This document shows, piece by piece, positions 1 through 8,393 of a stretch of 48,711 nucleotides of DNA. The translations under genes were made by a program, and so were the position numbers. Each line of letters begins with the position of its first letter. Position 1 is the first letter of the stretch. This stretch comes from Pelagibacterales bacterium SAG-MED09 (GTDB lineage: Bacteria > Pseudomonadota > Alphaproteobacteria > Pelagibacterales > Pelagibacteraceae). The notes below the pieces were generated by a model. The model made no database searches and was not told the DNA's origin. It was given only the letters and a program-made list of their open reading frames with translations. Location of the stretch: the NCBI GenBank assembly GCA_014654245.1, contig JACWDG010000003.1, forward strand, positions 1 to 48,711. The letters are read 5' to 3'.

Positions 1-182
1 AAATTAAAAACAATAAAGCCAATATCTACTGAAACTTTTTTTTGATCAAAAAATAAATCAATTGTGTGAGAATGTCCTCCAAAGTGGTCTTCTTTTTCAA
101 AAAGATCCACATTGTGTTTTTTAGATAAATAATATGCAGCACTTAATCCAGAAATACCTGACCCAACAACAGCAATTTTCAT
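1..182 (-). CDS. FAD-dependent oxidoreductase, N-terminal fragment (amine oxidase-like, COG2907-type)
   Basis: Partial gene: only the first 60 codons lie in the window and the 3' part runs off the left edge. The protein starts MKIAVVGSGISGLSAAYYL, a dinucleotide-binding GxGxxG motif (residues 7-12), then an acidic residue ending the second strand (DLFEK) and GGHSHT. That order is typical of the flavin-containing amine-oxidase fold, and GGHSHT is typical of predicted NAD/FAD-binding proteins of the COG2907 kind. The ATG (182-180) lies 6 bp after the gcvP stop, so it is probably the last visible gene of the gcvTHP operon. Substrate cannot be told. The FAD-binding call is secure; the subfamily is inferred from a short stretch. 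Confidence 0.75.
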   Translation of the reverse strand, partial: MKIAVVGSGISGLSAAYYLSKKHNVDLFEKEDHFGGHSHTIDLFFDQKKVSVDIGFIVFN

Positions 183-188
183 TAATTA

Positions 189-3059
189 TTATGCTGCATC
201 TTCTTTAAACTCATCCATACTTGGACAAGTACAAAAAATATTTTTATCTCCATACACGTTGTCTACTCTTGCAACTGGAGGCCAAAATTTATTTGTTTTC
301 AAAAACTTTGCTGGGTAAGCAGCTTGCTCTCTAGAGTATTTATGTTCCCAATTATCCGAAGTTAATTCCATATCAGTATGAGGTGCATTTTTTATTGGAT
401 TATCTATCTTGTCAAATTTACCTGAATTGATCATATCTATCTCTGATTTAATACTAATTAACGTATCACAAAATCTATCCAGTTCAGATAAACTTTCACT
501 TTCTGTTGGTTCGATCATCATTGTACCTGCTACCGGCCATGACATAGTAGGAGCATGAAAACCATAATCAATCAGTCTTTTAGCTATGTCTTCTTCAGTA
601 ACTCCTGTTTCACTTTTAATTGATCGAATATCAATAATACACTCGTGAGCTACATTACCGTTTGAACCTTTATAAAGAATTGGATAATGATCTTTAAGTC
701 TATTAGCTAAATAATTTGCATTTAGTATCGCAATTTGTGTTGCCAGTTTTAATCCCTGAGAACCCATCATTTTAATATACATCCAAGAAATTGATAAAAT
801 ACTTGAGCTACCCCAAGGTGCTGCTGAAACTGCTCCTATTCCTGTAGCTGGTCCACAATCTTTAACCACTGGATGATTAGGAAGATAAACTTGTAAATGT
901 CTTTTGCATGCAATAGGTCCCATTCCAGGACCCCCTCCACCATGTGGAATACAGAATGTTTTGTGTAAGTTTATATGACAAACATCCGGACCAAAATTTC
1001 CAGGTTTTGCTATACCAACGAGTGCATTTAAATTTGCACCATCCATATATACTTGACCACCATGTTTATGAATTAGCTCACAAATATCTGTTATTTTTTC
1101 TTCAAATACACCATGTGTAGATGGATAAGTGACCATTAATGCTCCAAGATTATTAGAGTGGATTTCTGCTTTTTTCTTCAAATCCTCAAAATCAACATTT
1201 CCCTCTTTATCACAATTAACAACTACTACTTTCATTCCAACCATCTGTGCGCTTGCTGGATTAGTTCCATGTGCTGAGCTTGGTATTAAACATATATTTC
1301 TATTTTTATCCCCTCTATCTAAATGATATTTTCTTATTACCATCAATCCTGCATATTCACCTTGAGCACCTGCATTTGGCTGAAGTGAAACTCCAGAAAA
1401 ACCAGTAATTGATCTTAGCCAATTTTTTAGATCAGTGAACAATGCTCTATATCCTTCCATCTGTTCAATAGGTACAAATGGATGAGGCTCAGCTAACTCT
1501 CTCCAAGAGATAGGTATCATTTCTGCAGTTGCATTCAGTTTCATAGTGCATGAACCTAGTGCAATCATAGTTCTGTTAAGAGCTATATCCTTATCCTCAA
1601 GCTTTTTGAGATATCTAAGCATTTCTGTCTCTGAATGATATGAATTAAAAACAGGATGTTCTAAATATTTTGAGGTTCTTAACAAATTTTTTGGTAGATT
1701 AGGTAAACTTACTGTAGGATCTTCTTTTTTGATTGATTCTGCTGCATTAAAAATTTTTAATAGTTGATTTACTCTATAAACATTTTTTTTCTCATCAAAA
1801 GAAACCGCAAGCATATCTGAATTTACTTTTCTGATATTCACTCTTTGATCCAAAGCATTTTTAAAGATCTGATCAGTTTTCTCTTTGGTGATAATAGTTA
1901 CTGTATCAAAAAAATAATCTGAATATAGCTCATATCCAGATTGTTTTATCTTATCAGCAAAATTTTTTGCTAATTGAGACACTCTTTCAGAAATATTTTT
2001 AATTCCATCTGGACCGTGATAAACAGCATATGCTGCTGATACAATTGCTAATAAAGCTTGGGCAGTACAAATATTACTTGTAGCTTTATCTCTTCTTATA
2101 TGTTGCTCCCTAGTTTGTAATGACAGTCTGTATGCCTTATTCCCATGTCTATCAACTGAAACACCCACTATTCTTCCTGGCATTGATCTTTTGTATTCGT
2201 CTTTTGTTGCAAAAAATGCTGCGTGAGGACCTCCATAACCCATTGGAATTCCGAATCTTTGAGAGCTTCCAACTGCAATGTCAGCCCCTAGTTCTCTTGG
2301 TGTTTTTAACTTTGCAAGTGCTAGAAGATCACATGCTAAGATTGATTTACCATTTTTTTTATGAATTTTACTTATTGCCTCACTAGGATCTTTAATATCA
2401 CCTAAAGTTCCAGGGTACTGTAAAATTCCACAAACTAAATCTTCTTTTAATTGTTCTATAACTTTATTCTCATTTCCAACAAGAACTTTTAAACCCATCG
2501 GTTCTGCTCTAGTTTGTATAACATCAATAGTTTGCGGATGACAGTTTTCTGAAACAAAAACTAAATTACTATCACTTTTATTCAGTCTATGACTTAAGCC
2601 CATAGCCTCAGCTGCTGCTGTTCCTTCATCTAGTAAAGATGCATTAGCTATATCCATTCCTGTAAAGTCAACTATCATTTGTTGAAAATTTAGAAGCATT
2701 TCTAATCTTCCTTGTGCTACTTCTGGCTGATAAGGTGTGTAAGAAGTATACCAACCAGGGTTTTCCAATATATTTCTTAAAATTACGTAAGGTGTATACG
2801 TTCCATAATAACCCATGCCAATAAAATTTGAGTAAATTTGATTTTTTTTTGAAATTGCTTTTAATTTTCTCAGTGCTTCATATTCTGAATTTGACTCCCC
2901 TATATTTAGTTCATCTTTAAAATGTATTTTTTCAGGAACAGTGCTATTAATCAGATCATCTAATGAATTAAAGTTAAGATCTTTAAGCATTTTCTGTTGA
3001 TCCTTGTCCGAAGGACCTATGTGTCTACTAATAAAATCTTTTTGTGAATTATGTAACAT
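189..3059 (-). CDS. gcvP: Glycine dehydrogenase (decarboxylating), P-protein
   Basis: P-protein of the glycine cleavage system. It decarboxylates glycine using pyridoxal phosphate and passes the aminomethyl group to the lipoyl arm of H-protein. The length (956 aa) fits the single-chain form, not the split gcvPA/gcvPB form. The N-terminus has SRHIGPS and the half near residue 700 carries the PLP-lysine motif NLHKTFCIPHGGGGPG. Glycine-rich cofactor-binding segments are intact and no frameshift is seen. Its ATG overlaps the gcvH stop by one base (TAATG), so translation is probably coupled. It is third in the riboswitch-controlled operon gcvT-gcvH-gcvP. The lipoamide dehydrogenase (L-protein) needed to complete the system is not in this window. 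Confidence 0.98.
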   Translation of the reverse strand: MLHNSQKDFISRHIGPSDKDQQKMLKDLNFNSLDDLINSTVPEKIHFKDELNIGESNSEYEALRKLKAISKKNQIYSNFIGMGYYGTYTPYVILRNILENPGWYTSYTPYQPEVAQGRLEMLLNFQQMIVDFTGMDIANASLLDEGTAAAEAMGLSHRLNKSDSNLVFVSENCHPQTIDVIQTRAEPMGLKVLVGNENKVIEQLKEDLVCGILQYPGTLGDIKDPSEAISKIHKKNGKSILACDLLALAKLKTPRELGADIAVGSSQRFGIPMGYGGPHAAFFATKDEYKRSMPGRIVGVSVDRHGNKAYRLSLQTREQHIRRDKATSNICTAQALLAIVSAAYAVYHGPDGIKNISERVSQLAKNFADKIKQSGYELYSDYFFDTVTIITKEKTDQIFKNALDQRVNIRKVNSDMLAVSFDEKKNVYRVNQLLKIFNAAESIKKEDPTVSLPNLPKNLLRTSKYLEHPVFNSYHSETEMLRYLKKLEDKDIALNRTMIALGSCTMKLNATAEMIPISWRELAEPHPFVPIEQMEGYRALFTDLKNWLRSITGFSGVSLQPNAGAQGEYAGLMVIRKYHLDRGDKNRNICLIPSSAHGTNPASAQMVGMKVVVVNCDKEGNVDFEDLKKKAEIHSNNLGALMVTYPSTHGVFEEKITDICELIHKHGGQVYMDGANLNALVGIAKPGNFGPDVCHINLHKTFCIPHGGGGPGMGPIACKRHLQVYLPNHPVVKDCGPATGIGAVSAAPWGSSSILSISWMYIKMMGSQGLKLATQIAILNANYLANRLKDHYPILYKGSNGNVAHECIIDIRSIKSETGVTEEDIAKRLIDYGFHAPTMSWPVAGTMMIEPTESESLSELDRFCDTLISIKSEIDMINSGKFDKIDNPIKNAPHTDMELTSDNWEHKYSREQAAYPAKFLKTNKFWPPVARVDNVYGDKNIFCTCPSMDEFKEDAA

Positions 3060-3439
3060 TAATTACCACTCTCCTTTGCGAATTTATCATATTCTTCTTT
3101 ATTCATAAGACTATCCAATTCAGACGAGTCTTTCATTTTTAGTTTAAAAAACCATGCAGACCCTTCTGGATCTTCATTAATTTTGGAAGGATCATCAACA
3201 ATTACTTGATTTGTATCTATTACTTCACCACTTACTGGAGTGTAAACATCGCTAGCAGCTTTTGTAGATTCTACAACACCTGCAGTGCCATCTTTTTCAA
3301 CATTTGATCCTTTTTCTGGAAGTTCTGCAAATACTATATCTCCAAGCATTTCTGTTGCATGCTTTGTAATACCTATTGTGGCGACGTCACCTTCTAATGT
3401 AATCCACTCGTGTTCTTTTGAAAACTTTACTTCACTCAT
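3059..3439 (-). CDS. gcvH: Glycine cleavage system H-protein
   Basis: Lipoyl carrier of the glycine cleavage system, shuttling the aminomethyl intermediate between the P-, T- and L-proteins. It has 126 aa, the usual size. The lipoylation site is visible as ESTKA, with Lys60 as the modified residue, inside a lipoyl/biotinyl-type beta fold ([12 protein letters not shown] before it, PVSGEV after it). The start overlaps the gcvT stop by one base (TAATG), and its own stop overlaps the gcvP start in the same way, so the three cistrons are stitched together. Confidence 0.98.
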   Translation of the reverse strand: MSEVKFSKEHEWITLEGDVATIGITKHATEMLGDIVFAELPEKGSNVEKDGTAGVVESTKAASDVYTPVSGEVIDTNQVIVDDPSKINEDPEGSAWFFKLKMKDSSELDSLMNKEEYDKFAKESGN

Positions 3440-4542
3440 TAATTTACTCCTTTCACATAACTTTTTTTATAAAATGGTAATCCACATACATTTGCTGGAT
3501 ATTTCTTTCCTCTAACCTCAAGCAAAATTTTTGTATCAACTTTCGAGAATTCTCTATCAACATATCCCATTGCTATAGGACCATTCACACTTGGACCAAA
3601 TGTGCCGCTTGTTATTTGTCCAATTTGTATATTTTTTTCATTAAATATTTTTGTTTTTTCTCTTGCTATTAGTCTTCCTTCAGGTTTAATCCCCACTCTT
3701 AATTGCTTTGCCCCATTTTGCATTTGTCTCATAATTTTATCTGAACCAATAAATCCTCCATTTGGTAATCTTGATTTTGAGATTGCCCATTTTAGATTTG
3801 CCTCAACTGGAGTTTTATTAATATCTAATTCATGACCATATAAACACAGTCCAGCTTCTAATCTCAAAGTATCTCGTGCCCCAAGTCCCACAAGTCTTGC
3901 TCCTTTTTTAATTAAATTTTCAGTAAATGCTTCGGCTTTTTCATTTAAAATAGATATCTCAAATCCATCTTCACCTGTATAACCTGATCTTGTTACAAAT
4001 AATTTTTGATTATTAAAATCAAACCACTTTCCTGACATAAAATTTAGTCGTACTACTCCATTTATAATTGAGTCTAAAATTTCAACTGATTTAGGCCCCT
4101 GTAAAGCTATTAAAGATCTGCTGTTGTCTAAATTCATTTTAAATTTCTTATCTAATAAATTAGATAGAATCTCAAAATCTTTATCTTTACATGCTGCATT
4201 TAAAATAATTAAATAACCTTCTTCAATTTTGGTAACAATCAGATCATCATATATCCCAGCATCTTCATTCATTAGAAAACTATATTTAGAATTGTTTTGT
4301 TTTAAATTTTTTAAATCTAAAGGAAAAATTTTTTCCAATTCATTGGTTAGATTTTCATCACCATAAATAAACAATTGACCCATATGTGATACATCAAAAA
4401 TTCCACAATGTAACCTCGTGAATTTATGCTCTTCTATTATACCGTTAATATATTGTATGGGCATTTGGTATCCTGCAAATTCCACAAACTTAGCTTGATT
4501 GATTTGGTGAAGTTTATTTAAAGATGTTTTTTTTATTTCCAT
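3439..4542 (-). CDS. gcvT: Glycine cleavage system T-protein (aminomethyltransferase)
   Basis: Tetrahydrofolate-dependent aminomethyltransferase that releases ammonia from the H-protein-bound intermediate and makes methylene-THF. Visible family features are the N-terminal [10 protein letters not shown] segment, FDVSHMGQ, and the late [10 protein letters not shown] and [14 protein letters not shown] segments that line the folate/substrate cleft. I chose the ATG at 4542-4540 (367 aa). An in-frame ATG at 4560 would add six codons (MGKRVN), but its A falls inside the P1 stem of the second glycine aptamer. The 4542 ATG instead has AAAAGAG just upstream and is the one covered by a 12-nt complement in the riboswitch. 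First gene of the operon, regulated by the tandem glycine riboswitch at 4560-4701. Confidence 0.95.
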   Translation of the reverse strand: MEIKKTSLNKLHQINQAKFVEFAGYQMPIQYINGIIEEHKFTRLHCGIFDVSHMGQLFIYGDENLTNELEKIFPLDLKNLKQNNSKYSFLMNEDAGIYDDLIVTKIEEGYLIILNAACKDKDFEILSNLLDKKFKMNLDNSRSLIALQGPKSVEILDSIINGVVRLNFMSGKWFDFNNQKLFVTRSGYTGEDGFEISILNEKAEAFTENLIKKGARLVGLGARDTLRLEAGLCLYGHELDINKTPVEANLKWAISKSRLPNGGFIGSDKIMRQMQNGAKQLRVGIKPEGRLIAREKTKIFNEKNIQIGQITSGTFGPSVNGPIAMGYVDREFSKVDTKILLEVRGKKYPANVCGLPFYKKSYVKGVN

Positions 4543-4559
4543 ATTAACTCTTTTACCCA

Positions 4560-4701
4560 TCTGTATATTTGCCTGAGAGTTTTGCTCCTTCGGCGAGAAT
4601 TTAATCTCTTTCCAGAGTTAATATGTTACGGTCCTTTTTGCCTGAGAGATTCCTGGGTGGTTGCTCCTTCGGCGCTACAATACTCTGTAGTCTCTCCCGT
4701 A
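4560..4701 (-). promoter_or_regulatory. Tandem glycine riboswitch upstream of gcvT
   Basis: Two glycine aptamers are read on the minus strand. Aptamer I (about 4701-4627) is closed by UACGG/CCGUA and contains the conserved GCGCCGAAGGAGCAA core and UCUCUCAGGCAAAAAGGAC. Aptamer II (about 4620-4560) contains CUCUGGAAAGAG, CUCGCCGAAGGAGCAA and CUCUCAGGCAAA. Its short P1 (UCUG/CAGA) ends on base 4560. The linker at 4625-4614 (CATATTAACTCT) is a perfect 12-nt complement of the gcvT start region (4551-4540, AGAGTTAATATG). This suggests control at translation initiation. No intrinsic terminator is visible between aptamer and gene. Glycine riboswitches on gcv genes are established; the switching geometry here is inferred. 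Confidence 0.95.
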
Positions 4702-4712
4702 TAATCAATAAT

Positions 4713-4741
4713 ATCTTAAATACTATGATATTAAAAGTTAA
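4713..4741 (-). promoter_or_regulatory. Probable promoter of the gcvTHP operon
   Basis: Read on the minus strand: a -35-like TTAACT (4741-4736), a 17-bp spacer and a -10-like TAAGAT (4718-4713). This would start transcription around 4706, just before the first aptamer (4701). The -35 overlaps the stop codon of the upstream glycosyltransferase gene. Each hexamer matches the consensus at about 4 of 6 bases in very AT-rich DNA, so placement rests mainly on the good fit to the riboswitch 5' end. Confidence 0.4.
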
Positions 4742-5487
4742 TTATATTTTTTTTTACAATCATTAATATAAATTGTAACCAAATCACTGAATATTTTATA
4801 GAATGTACCAAATTTAAGCTTGATGGAAGAGTTTTGAGAAACTGAATATTTGGATGGTATAGAAAAAGGTTTTAATCCTTTATTTGAAAAAAGAATTAAT
4901 AACTCTAGATCAAAAAGAAAACCATTGGTCTTTACTTTTTTAAATAATTTTTTGTACTTTGCATTAAACCCTTTTAAACCTGCTTGAGTATCTTTTTGAT
5001 CTGTTAAATTTAAAAATCTAAATAAAAGATTTATAGAATTACCAATAAAAAAACGCAAATAACTATAAATATTATTATTATTATTAATAATAAATTTGCT
5101 TCGCTTATCTCTTCTATTAATGATTACTAAATCATTATTTTGTAGTTTTTTTAAAAATAAACCCAGTTCATTATAATAAGGGATATCTGAGTCGATTAAA
5201 ACTACTCTACTTGATTTAACATTAATGTTGTTAATACCTCTTTTGATTGAATATCCTTTTCCTTTATTTCTAAAATTTTTAAAAATTTTTATTCTTTTTT
5301 CTTTTTTTTTTAAATAAATTAATTTTTTGAATGTTTTATCGTCACTTCCATCATCAATAATTACAATTTCCCAATTTTTTATGAAACTATTTTTCTTAAT
5401 TTTTTTAATCAATTTAAATATATTGTCATATATTTCGTTTTCTTGATTCTTAACTGGTGTTACAAATGAGTAAAAACTGTTAATCAT
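4738..5487 (-). CDS. Family 2 glycosyltransferase, polyprenyl-phosphate sugar synthase-like
   Basis: GT-A fold inverting glycosyltransferase, 249 aa, with no membrane segment. It has an N-terminal PVKNQENE, the nucleotide-binding IVIIDDGSDD (residues 41-50), a RNKGKGYSIKRG segment (73-84), and the metal-binding DSD (99-101, in LIDSDIPY). DTQAGLKGFN in the C-terminal half is the hallmark of dolichyl/polyprenyl-phosphate glucosyl- or mannosyltransferases. It likely transfers a sugar from a nucleotide donor to a lipid phosphate on the cytoplasmic face. It is divergent from the plus-strand genes at 5541-10466, and a lipid-linked sugar from it could feed the membrane protein at 8386-9666 (inference). 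The donor sugar cannot be read from sequence. Confidence 0.85.
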   Translation of the reverse strand: MINSFYSFVTPVKNQENEIYDNIFKLIKKIKKNSFIKNWEIVIIDDGSDDKTFKKLIYLKKKEKRIKIFKNFRNKGKGYSIKRGINNINVKSSRVVLIDSDIPYYNELGLFLKKLQNNDLVIINRRDKRSKFIINNNNNIYSYLRFFIGNSINLLFRFLNLTDQKDTQAGLKGFNAKYKKLFKKVKTNGFLFDLELLILFSNKGLKPFSIPSKYSVSQNSSIKLKFGTFYKIFSDLVTIYINDCKKKYN

Positions 5488-5540
5488 AAATTGTATATAT
5501 TTATATATAGAATAATTAAGATTATAATAAATATTATTCG
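5488..5540. promoter_or_regulatory. Divergent promoter region, glycosyltransferase / SDR cluster
   Basis: 53-bp, almost entirely A/T gap between divergent start codons. A perfect TATAAT (5523-5528, plus strand) sits 12 bp before the SDR start, with no convincing -35. The minus-strand promoter cannot be placed with confidence. Confidence 0.35.
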
Positions 5541-6374
5541 ATGAAAAAAAAAATTTTTATATTTGGCCATACTGGATATATAGGCTCATATTTGCTAAAA
5601 TATTTAAACAATGAAGAATTTGAGACTCATGGAAGAAAAATTCCTCGTCCAGAGAATGAAAACTTAAATAATTTTTATTATAAATTTATTGGTGATTTTT
5701 TAAATCAAAATGAAAATATATTCTGCATAATCAATTCTGCAGGTAGTATAGATTGCCAAACTAAAGAAGATTATTTTTTTAATTCACAGTTTGATGTTAT
5801 TTTTCAGAAGTTAATTGATGAAAGAAAAATTAGGACTAAATATTTAAGTTTTAATTCTACAAAAATATTTTCTAAAGCCCTTGATAACTATGCTCTCTCA
5901 AAAAAAGAACTTGATCAAAATTTAACAAATAATGATATATTTTATACATTATACATTGATTTAGTCTTTGATGATAACTCTCCTCATTTCAAAACAATTA
6001 AAAAAAAAATTAAAGATATTAAAATAAATATTATCCCAGTATTTAACCCTGGTAAAAATTTCTATCCAATAAATCTAAATTCTTTGGGTAATTCGATAAA
6101 ACAAATTATAAATGGAAATTATAAAATTAGAAAATTTATTATTATCGGAGATAAAAAAATGAATTTTTGTGATTTAATAGAATATGTAAATGCAGTTTCT
6201 AATATAAAAAAAAAGATTTTCCGTATTCCTAGTAAATTAATAAATAAATTTCCAAATTTTATTAAAAAAATATTTCTTAAGTCAAAAACATTTCAGCAAT
6301 ACGATGATGATGATTGGCTTGAAAGAATTAATTATAATGAATTTTTAATAAGAAAATCAAATGATAAGTTTTAA
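5541..6374 (+). CDS. NAD(P)-dependent sugar epimerase/reductase-like SDR (RmlD/GalE-type fold)
   Basis: 277-aa extended short-chain dehydrogenase. The N-terminal Rossmann motif is GHTGYIGS (residues 9-16). A serine/threonine pair on the expected strand (LSFNSTKIF, 102-110) and the catalytic YALSK (Tyr117-Lys121) complete the usual triad. The C-terminal part is lysine/isoleucine-rich and diverges from well-known enzymes, so no specific reaction (epimerase, reductase, dehydratase) can be assigned. First gene of the plus-strand set. The next gene starts on the base after its stop (TAAATG), implying coupled translation and a shared pathway, probably modified-sugar synthesis. Confidence 0.75.
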   Translation: MKKKIFIFGHTGYIGSYLLKYLNNEEFETHGRKIPRPENENLNNFYYKFIGDFLNQNENIFCIINSAGSIDCQTKEDYFFNSQFDVIFQKLIDERKIRTKYLSFNSTKIFSKALDNYALSKKELDQNLTNNDIFYTLYIDLVFDDNSPHFKTIKKKIKDIKINIIPVFNPGKNFYPINLNSLGNSIKQIINGNYKIRKFIIIGDKKMNFCDLIEYVNAVSNIKKKIFRIPSKLINKFPNFIKKIFLKSKTFQQYDDDDWLERINYNEFLIRKSNDKF

Positions 6375-7961
6375 ATGAGTATTATTGTTATTGGTTCAGG
6401 TATTACTGGTTCAAATGTAGCTTTATCTTTATTAGAAAAAGGTGAGCAGGTAGAGTTGTGGGATTTTGGAAAAAAAGAAAATCTAGATACTGTTAATAAT
6501 GAAAATTTTAGAGATTTTAAGAAAAATTTAAATGAATCTGTAGAAAGTTTAATTGGAAAAGAAAATAAACAATTTCCAAATCCTTCTACTCAAAAACTTT
6601 TTGAAATACCTCCATTAAGAAATTTCCTTTTAAATAATATTGAAATAGATAATGAAATAAATGAATTAAATAATTTTGATATTTATCAATCATTTAATGA
6701 AGGTGGTATTGCTAATGGATGGGGAGCAAATTGTATACCTTATAACGAAGATGAAATTGGTGATTGGAACATCGATACAAGTAAGTTTTACTCTTCTCAA
6801 AAAAAAATATTCAATGAACTTAATGTTTCTCAAATTAATGACAAAATAAATGAAAAATTTAGTATTTCAAATTTTGGAAATGAAAATCCAATAAATTTGG
6901 ATGAAAAAGATAACTATTTTCTAAAAAATTTTACTAATAATTATAATTTTTTTTCTAAAGAAAATTTTGAAGTTGGTAAAGCTAGACTTGCTATTAAAAA
7001 TTCTAACACAAACGATAGTTGTAGGCTTACATCAAGGTGTTTGTGGGGATGTCCACAAAATGCAATATACAACCCTCTTTATTCAACTCTTAAAAAGTGT
7101 AAAACTTACAAAGATTTTAAATATTTAGAAAATCGTAAAGTATCTTACTTTAATTTAAAAGATTCAAAAATTAATGAAATAGTCTATTTTGAAAAAAATA
7201 TAGAAAAAAAAAATAAGATTAATTCTAAAGTTTTTTTATGTGCGGGAGCGATACAATCTGGAATTATTTTTAATAAGACTTGTAAAAAAAATAATTTAAA
7301 GATTAATAATTTTAAAACAGGTCTAATGGATACCAAACAAACTAAGATTGTTTATTTTTTTCCAAAAATGCTTGATAAAAAAATAAACTATAAATCAATC
7401 CAATTTAATAGACTAGTGGGAGCCATGAAAGAAAGATATGATGATAAAAATGAGTACATACATCTTGAATTTTTACATCTAAATTCATTATTTTATCAAC
7501 CATTAATTAATAATTTACCATTACCACTAAGATTATCTAAAAATATATTTTATAGCATGTATTCTGCCCTGGGTATTTGCACATATTTTTTGCCTGACTC
7601 TTTAGATGAGAAAAATAAGATTAAACTAAACAATGATGAAACTATTGAAATTAATTATACTGAAAGTAATGAAAAATTATTGTTGGATAAAAAAATTGAA
7701 AAAAGAATTAAAAAATATTTACTAAAAATGTCTGCAATTCCAATTAAAACTATCAGATATAAGTCAGGTTCAGCAATTCATTATGCTGGGACTATTCCAA
7801 TGGGGAATAATGATAAGTTTGCTGTAAATACAAATGGTCAAGTAAAATTCATCAATAATCTGATTATTGCTGATGCATCTATAATTCCAAGATTATCGAG
7901 TAAACCTATTAGTATTAATGCTGCAACTTTAGGTGATTATTTTGTTCAAAAAAATACTTAA
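6375..7961 (+). CDS. GMC-family FAD-dependent oxidoreductase
   Basis: 528 aa. N-terminal FAD-binding motif IVIGSGITGSN (GxGxxG at 7-12) and an acidic strand end (LWDFG). GGIANGWGANC (about 110-120) corresponds to the flavin-loop region of GMC enzymes. The C-terminal half has IHYAGTIPMG and LIIADASIIPRLSSKPISINAA, matching the GMC C-terminal substrate/flavin domain. A cysteine cluster (Cys216, Cys222, Cys226 in SCRLTSRCLWGCP) is unusual. It could bind metal or a cluster, or be structural. Likely oxidises a hydroxyl on a sugar, lipid or glycoside, given its neighbours. Substrate unknown. Starts directly on the SDR stop. Confidence 0.8.
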   Translation: MSIIVIGSGITGSNVALSLLEKGEQVELWDFGKKENLDTVNNENFRDFKKNLNESVESLIGKENKQFPNPSTQKLFEIPPLRNFLLNNIEIDNEINELNNFDIYQSFNEGGIANGWGANCIPYNEDEIGDWNIDTSKFYSSQKKIFNELNVSQINDKINEKFSISNFGNENPINLDEKDNYFLKNFTNNYNFFSKENFEVGKARLAIKNSNTNDSCRLTSRCLWGCPQNAIYNPLYSTLKKCKTYKDFKYLENRKVSYFNLKDSKINEIVYFEKNIEKKNKINSKVFLCAGAIQSGIIFNKTCKKNNLKINNFKTGLMDTKQTKIVYFFPKMLDKKINYKSIQFNRLVGAMKERYDDKNEYIHLEFLHLNSLFYQPLINNLPLPLRLSKNIFYSMYSALGICTYFLPDSLDEKNKIKLNNDETIEINYTESNEKLLLDKKIEKRIKKYLLKMSAIPIKTIRYKSGSAIHYAGTIPMGNNDKFAVNTNGQVKFINNLIIADASIIPRLSSKPISINAATLGDYFVQKNT

Positions 7962-7967
7962 AATAAA

Positions 7968-8393
7968 ATGAATAAAGACTTTAAAATTTCGAATAGAGAA
8001 TACTCTTTCTTAATTAAATATTTCAATCTAATTGAAAATAAAAAACTTTTGCATATTGCAAATATCAGAATAGAAAACTATGTAAATAATAATTCTGTAA
8101 AATATATAGATTTTTTTTTAAATAGTTGTTTAAAATATTATTTTGATATTTTTTTCTTAGATTTTTTATCAAAGTTTTTTTTTCGTAAATCGATAATTAG
8201 ATTAAAATTAAATTTAGTATTAGCATTACAAGAAGCCGATTATGATAACTTTAATCATATGATAGAAACTACAAATATTAAAGTAGCTATCTTTGATATA
8301 CTTAAATATTCAATAATATCAGTTACTTTTCCAATATGGCTGATATATAAATTTTTTATATTTAAATTAATTTTAAAAAAACAAAATGTCTAA
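7968..8393 (+). CDS. Hypothetical protein with hydrophobic C-terminal segment
   Basis: 141 aa, not recognised. The N-terminal part is basic/aromatic, followed by ADYDNFNHMIETT and then a hydrophobic stretch (about residues 105-137, KYSIISVTFPIWLIYKFFIF) that could be a membrane anchor. It starts 6 bp after the GMC gene, and its end overlaps the next gene by 8 bp (8386-8393). Its conserved position inside a tight operon argues that it is real and perhaps a membrane-associated subunit of the upstream oxidoreductase, since several GMC dehydrogenases have small partner subunits. That role is inference; no motif proves it. Confidence 0.6.
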   Translation: MNKDFKISNREYSFLIKYFNLIENKKLLHIANIRIENYVNNNSVKYIDFFLNSCLKYYFDIFFLDFLSKFFFRKSIIRLKLNLVLALQEADYDNFNHMIETTNIKVAIFDILKYSIISVTFPIWLIYKFFIFKLILKKQNV

